6,317 bases of DNA from Candidatus Saccharibacteria bacterium UBA7683 (GTDB lineage: Bacteria > Patescibacteriota > Saccharimonadia > Saccharimonadales > UBA7683): positions 1-6,317 of the forward strand of contig DLGX01000036.1 of NCBI GenBank assembly GCA_002482925.1, written 5' to 3'. This document shows, in pieces, positions 3,923-6,317 of this stretch. Both the position numbers and the translations under genes were made by a program. The notes beneath the pieces are model-generated. The model saw nothing but the letters and a program-made list of their open reading frames with translations. It searched no databases and was not told the origin of the DNA. Within the stretch, counting starts at the first letter, position 1; each line of letters starts with the position of its first letter.

Positions 3923-4978
3923 ATGACAAAACAAAGTTTAACAATGGATGATCTCTTAGGTGAGGTCCAGCAGAAACAATTCGCCGTTGGTGAAGTTGTA
4001 CAAGCAACAATTTTAAGTGTTGCAAAACACGAGATCTGGTTAGATCTTGGGGTTAACGGAGTTGGCATGGTGCCGCGCCGGGAAATTGGCTACGGCCAAA
4101 AACTAGAAGTAGGCGAACAAGTAGTTGCTAGTGTTGTTGACCCAGAAGTGGAAGACGGCCAAGCGCTCCTAAGTCTACGTAAAGCCGCGAAAGACCGTGG
4201 TTGGGATGAAGTTAAAGCCCTTTTTGATAAAGGCGAGACACTTGAGATCACCCCTTACGACGCAAACCGTGGTGGTCTACTAGTAGAACTTGAAGGTGTT
4301 CGTGGATTCCTACCGGTTTCACAGCTTTCAGCAGAACATTACCCACGTGTTGGTAGTTCTGATAAAGACGAAATTTTGCAAAGACTTAACAGTCTTACAA
4401 ACCAAGTGCTTAAGGTTCGTATTCTTGATGCAGATCGTAAGGCAAACAAGCTAATCTTTAGTGAAAAAGAAGCCGTTCGCGAAGATATGCAAGCTCGCTT
4501 TGAAAAGCTTAAGATCGGCGATAGCGTTAAAGGTGTAGTTACTGGTGTTGTAGACTTCGGTGCATTCATTAACGTTGATGGCATTGAAGGCTTGATTCAC
4601 ATTTCTGAAATTTCTTGGGAACGTGTTGAAAATCCTGCTGATTACGTTAAAGTTGGCGACCAAGTTGAAGCTAAAATTATTGCTATCGACAAAGATCGTC
4701 TTAGCCTTAGCATGAAGCAGACTCAGGATGATCCTTGGGCAAAAGAAGCAGAAGGCTTTAAAAAAGGCGACTCTGTTGAAGGTACTGTAACAAGAATTAC
4801 CCCATTTGGTGCGTTCATTCAGTTGAGTCCTGCAGTTGAAGCACTTGTACATGTTTCAGAACTTGGCGAAGGTCAAGGCGCTGATCCTGAAAAACTCTTC
4901 AAGCTAAACGAAAAGAAGAACTTTAAGATTCTTGATATCGACCGCGATAACCGCAAAATATCACTAAGCTTACAGTAG
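3923..4978 (+). CDS. rpsA: 30S ribosomal protein S1, four S1 domains
   Basis: The 351-residue protein consists of four S1/OB-fold RNA-binding repeats at about 21-87, 102-181, 197-265 and 281-350. The last two are the most canonical, with V-x-G-x-V-T-x-x-x-x-F-G-A-F-I followed by G-L-I-H-I-S-E (about 202-229) or A-L-V-H-V-S-E (307-313). S1 binds mRNA single strands on the small subunit and helps initiation. The number of domains fits Gram-positive and candidate-phylum S1; the E. coli protein has six and about 557 residues. Repeats one and two are more diverged, as usual for the ribosome-binding end. The start is set by the SD at 3904-3911. infB follows 53 nt downstream on the same strand with no terminator between, so the two genes probably form a translation operon. 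A homologous multi-S1 protein is the only alternative. Confidence 0.93.
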   Translation: MTKQSLTMDDLLGEVQQKQFAVGEVVQATILSVAKHEIWLDLGVNGVGMVPRREIGYGQKLEVGEQVVASVVDPEVEDGQALLSLRKAAKDRGWDEVKALFDKGETLEITPYDANRGGLLVELEGVRGFLPVSQLSAEHYPRVGSSDKDEILQRLNSLTNQVLKVRILDADRKANKLIFSEKEAVREDMQARFEKLKIGDSVKGVVTGVVDFGAFINVDGIEGLIHISEISWERVENPADYVKVGDQVEAKIIAIDKDRLSLSMKQTQDDPWAKEAEGFKKGDSVEGTVTRITPFGAFIQLSPAVEALVHVSELGEGQGADPEKLFKLNEKKNFKILDIDRDNRKISLSLQ

Positions 4979-5016
4979 TAATACAATGTAAACCCGCTAA
5001 TTAGCTTATTCAAAAG

Positions 5017-5022
5017 AAAGGA
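5017..5022 (+). promoter_or_regulatory. Shine-Dalgarno sequence of infB
   Basis: AAAGGA lies 9 nt before the ATG at 5032, a normal spacing. It supports this start, so the gene has a short N-terminal region. Confidence 0.75.
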
Positions 5023-5031
5023 CGGCTTATC

Positions 5032-6317
5032 ATGGCAGAACCCACACCAGACGCAGCAGAGTCAAAAGTGATAACAATTGAAAACATGATAACCGTCGGC
5101 GACTTAGCGGGTAAACTTGATATTCCTGTTTCTACACTCGTCGGAGAACTATTTAAAAATGGTATCATGACAACCGTTAACCAGCGGATTGATTTTGATA
5201 CCGCTGAAATTATTGTTGAAGAACTAAAGCTTGGCATAGAACTTGAACGAGCAAGTGAAGAAGAAGCTGAAGCTGAAAAACCAGCTCGATCAGAGCGACT
5301 TGATTCTGTAACAGCTGGGGTGCGAGCGCCTGTAGTTGCAGTAATGGGCCACGTTGATCATGGTAAAACCAGTTTGCTCGATTCTATTTTAGATCTTAAG
5401 GTAGCAACCGGTGAAGCGGGTGGAATAACCCAGCACATTTCTGCATACCAAACCAAGCACAATGACCGCATTATTACTCTGCTCGATACCCCAGGACACG
5501 AAGCTTTTTCAGCATTACGTCAACACGGTGCTCGTTTAACAGATGTTGTTATTATTGTGGTTGCTGCTGATGATGGTGTTAAACCTCAGACTGTTGAAGC
5601 AATCAAGTTCGCCAAAGATGCACAAGCTAAAATTGTTGTAGCCTTAAACAAAATTGATAAACCAGATGCAGATGCAAATCGTGCTAAGCAAAGCCTTGCT
5701 GAAGCAGGCTTGATGCCAGAAGATTGGGGTGGTGACACCACGGTAGCAGAAGTTTCTGCTAAAACCAAACAAGGTATACCAGAACTTCTCGACATGGTTT
5801 TACTGATGGCAGACATTGAAGAATTAAAAGCTGACGCCGAAGGTAGAGCCGAAGGTATAGTTATTGAAGCTCACCAAGAACTTGGTAAAGGCGCCCTTGT
5901 TTCAACGCTTATTGAACACGGAAAAATTCATAAAAGTGATTACGTAGTTGCGGGAACAACGTATGGAAAGATCAGAACTTTGTCAGATTGGTCTGGCAAG
6001 CAGATCGATGAAGCTGGCCCTTCAACGCCAATACGAATTACAGGATTTAAAGAACTTCCACAATTCGGTGATTACATTAGTGTAACTAAAACTGAAAAAG
6101 AAGCTCGCGACAGAGCTGAAAAAGCCAAGAGTAAAAAGGTGAGCGGCAAGCTTAACATGACAAGTGGTGATCTGCTGGGCCTCATTAACAAGAATGCTCA
6201 AGTTCAAGAAGTACCTGTAATTATTAAAGCAGATGTACAAGGTTCGCTTACGTCTATTACTGATAGTTTGAGACTTCTAGAAAATGATGAACTTAAAATG
6301 CACGTGATTGGTTCTGG
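5032..6317 (+). CDS. infB: Translation initiation factor IF-2 (3' end outside the window)
   Basis: The frame is open from the ATG at 5032 to the window edge (428 complete codons plus two bases). IF-2 is the GTPase that delivers initiator tRNA to the 30S subunit and promotes subunit joining. Residues about 20-68 form an IF2-N-like module (VGDLAGKLDIPVSTLVGELF), followed by an acidic Glu/Ala linker (75-88). The G domain is complete: G1 GHVDHGKT (106-113), G2 GGITQHI (130-136), G3 DTPGH (152-156), G4 NKID (206-209), G5 SAK (242-244). Domain II (about 270-352) is followed by the start of domain III (VPVIIKADVQGS, 394-405). The long N-terminal extension of enterobacterial IF-2 is absent, as in many small genomes. 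About 150 more residues are expected beyond the window. It probably shares the rpsA transcript. No missing catalytic residues seen. Confidence 0.97.
   Translation, partial: MAEPTPDAAESKVITIENMITVGDLAGKLDIPVSTLVGELFKNGIMTTVNQRIDFDTAEIIVEELKLGIELERASEEEAEAEKPARSERLDSVTAGVRAPVVAVMGHVDHGKTSLLDSILDLKVATGEAGGITQHISAYQTKHNDRIITLLDTPGHEAFSALRQHGARLTDVVIIVVAADDGVKPQTVEAIKFAKDAQAKIVVALNKIDKPDADANRAKQSLAEAGLMPEDWGGDTTVAEVSAKTKQGIPELLDMVLLMADIEELKADAEGRAEGIVIEAHQELGKGALVSTLIEHGKIHKSDYVVAGTTYGKIRTLSDWSGKQIDEAGPSTPIRITGFKELPQFGDYISVTKTEKEARDRAEKAKSKKVSGKLNMTSGDLLGLINKNAQVQEVPVIIKADVQGSLTSITDSLRLLENDELKMHVIGS

Noticed and set aside
4339..4852. Minus-strand open frames within rpsA (and similar ones within the lipid kinase, ROK and infB genes)
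   Set aside because: These are antisense shadows of well-supported coding regions, with no ribosome binding sites or recognisable domains.
4982..4987. TACAAT as a -10 promoter element before infB
   Set aside because: No -35-like sequence lies 16-18 nt upstream and there is no TG extension, so it is more likely chance in an AT-rich gap.
4996..5005. Palindrome GCTAATTAGC between rpsA and infB
   Set aside because: It is a perfect 10-nt palindrome without loop or T-run, which is common by chance in AT-rich DNA. No operator function can be argued.

Overview
The window looks like a core-genome segment of a small-genome bacterium. The best fit is Candidatus Saccharibacteria (TM7) or another member of the candidate phyla radiation. 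This rests on recalled family features and was not tested by database search. The evidence is a short 5S rRNA, a KGG-repeat basic protein, a four-domain S1 protein followed directly by infB, compact intergenic gaps and moderately AT-rich DNA. The long ORFs have no internal TGA, so the UGA-to-Gly recoding of Gracilibacteria and Absconditabacteria does not apply.

Layout from left to right. The 3' end of a 23S rRNA gene (1-290) is followed by a hairpin-rich spacer without tRNA genes, a 5S rRNA gene (457-560) and an intrinsic terminator. A diacylglycerol/YegS-type lipid kinase (614-1492, minus) converges on that terminator. A divergent region (1493-1709) holds a strong plus-strand promoter and a long, structured leader for a small KGG-repeat protein (1710-1934). 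A two-way terminator separates this gene from a minus-strand operon made of a ROK-family sugar kinase (2444-3259) and an overlapping HExxH zinc-protease-like protein with a C-terminal zinc ribbon (1981-2481). A second divergent region leads into a two-helix membrane protein (3370-3783), then ribosomal protein S1 (rpsA, 3923-4978) and translation initiation factor IF-2 (infB, 5032 to the window end, incomplete).

Functionally, the rRNA genes, rpsA and infB are translation machinery, all on the plus strand. The minus-strand genes are accessory metabolism or signalling (lipid kinase, sugar kinase, protease-like protein). Two modes of translation start appear to coexist. The KGG, membrane-protein, rpsA and infB genes have clear Shine-Dalgarno sequences. 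The lipid kinase and the ROK kinase lack one and instead have a near-identical extended -10 element 6-7 nt before the ATG, as expected of leaderless mRNAs.

Nothing resembles a mobile element, CRISPR array or phage. The most unusual structure is the KGG leader: it contains a terminator-like hairpin and several mutually exclusive pairings around a single CCTCT, and could be an uncharacterised RNA switch.
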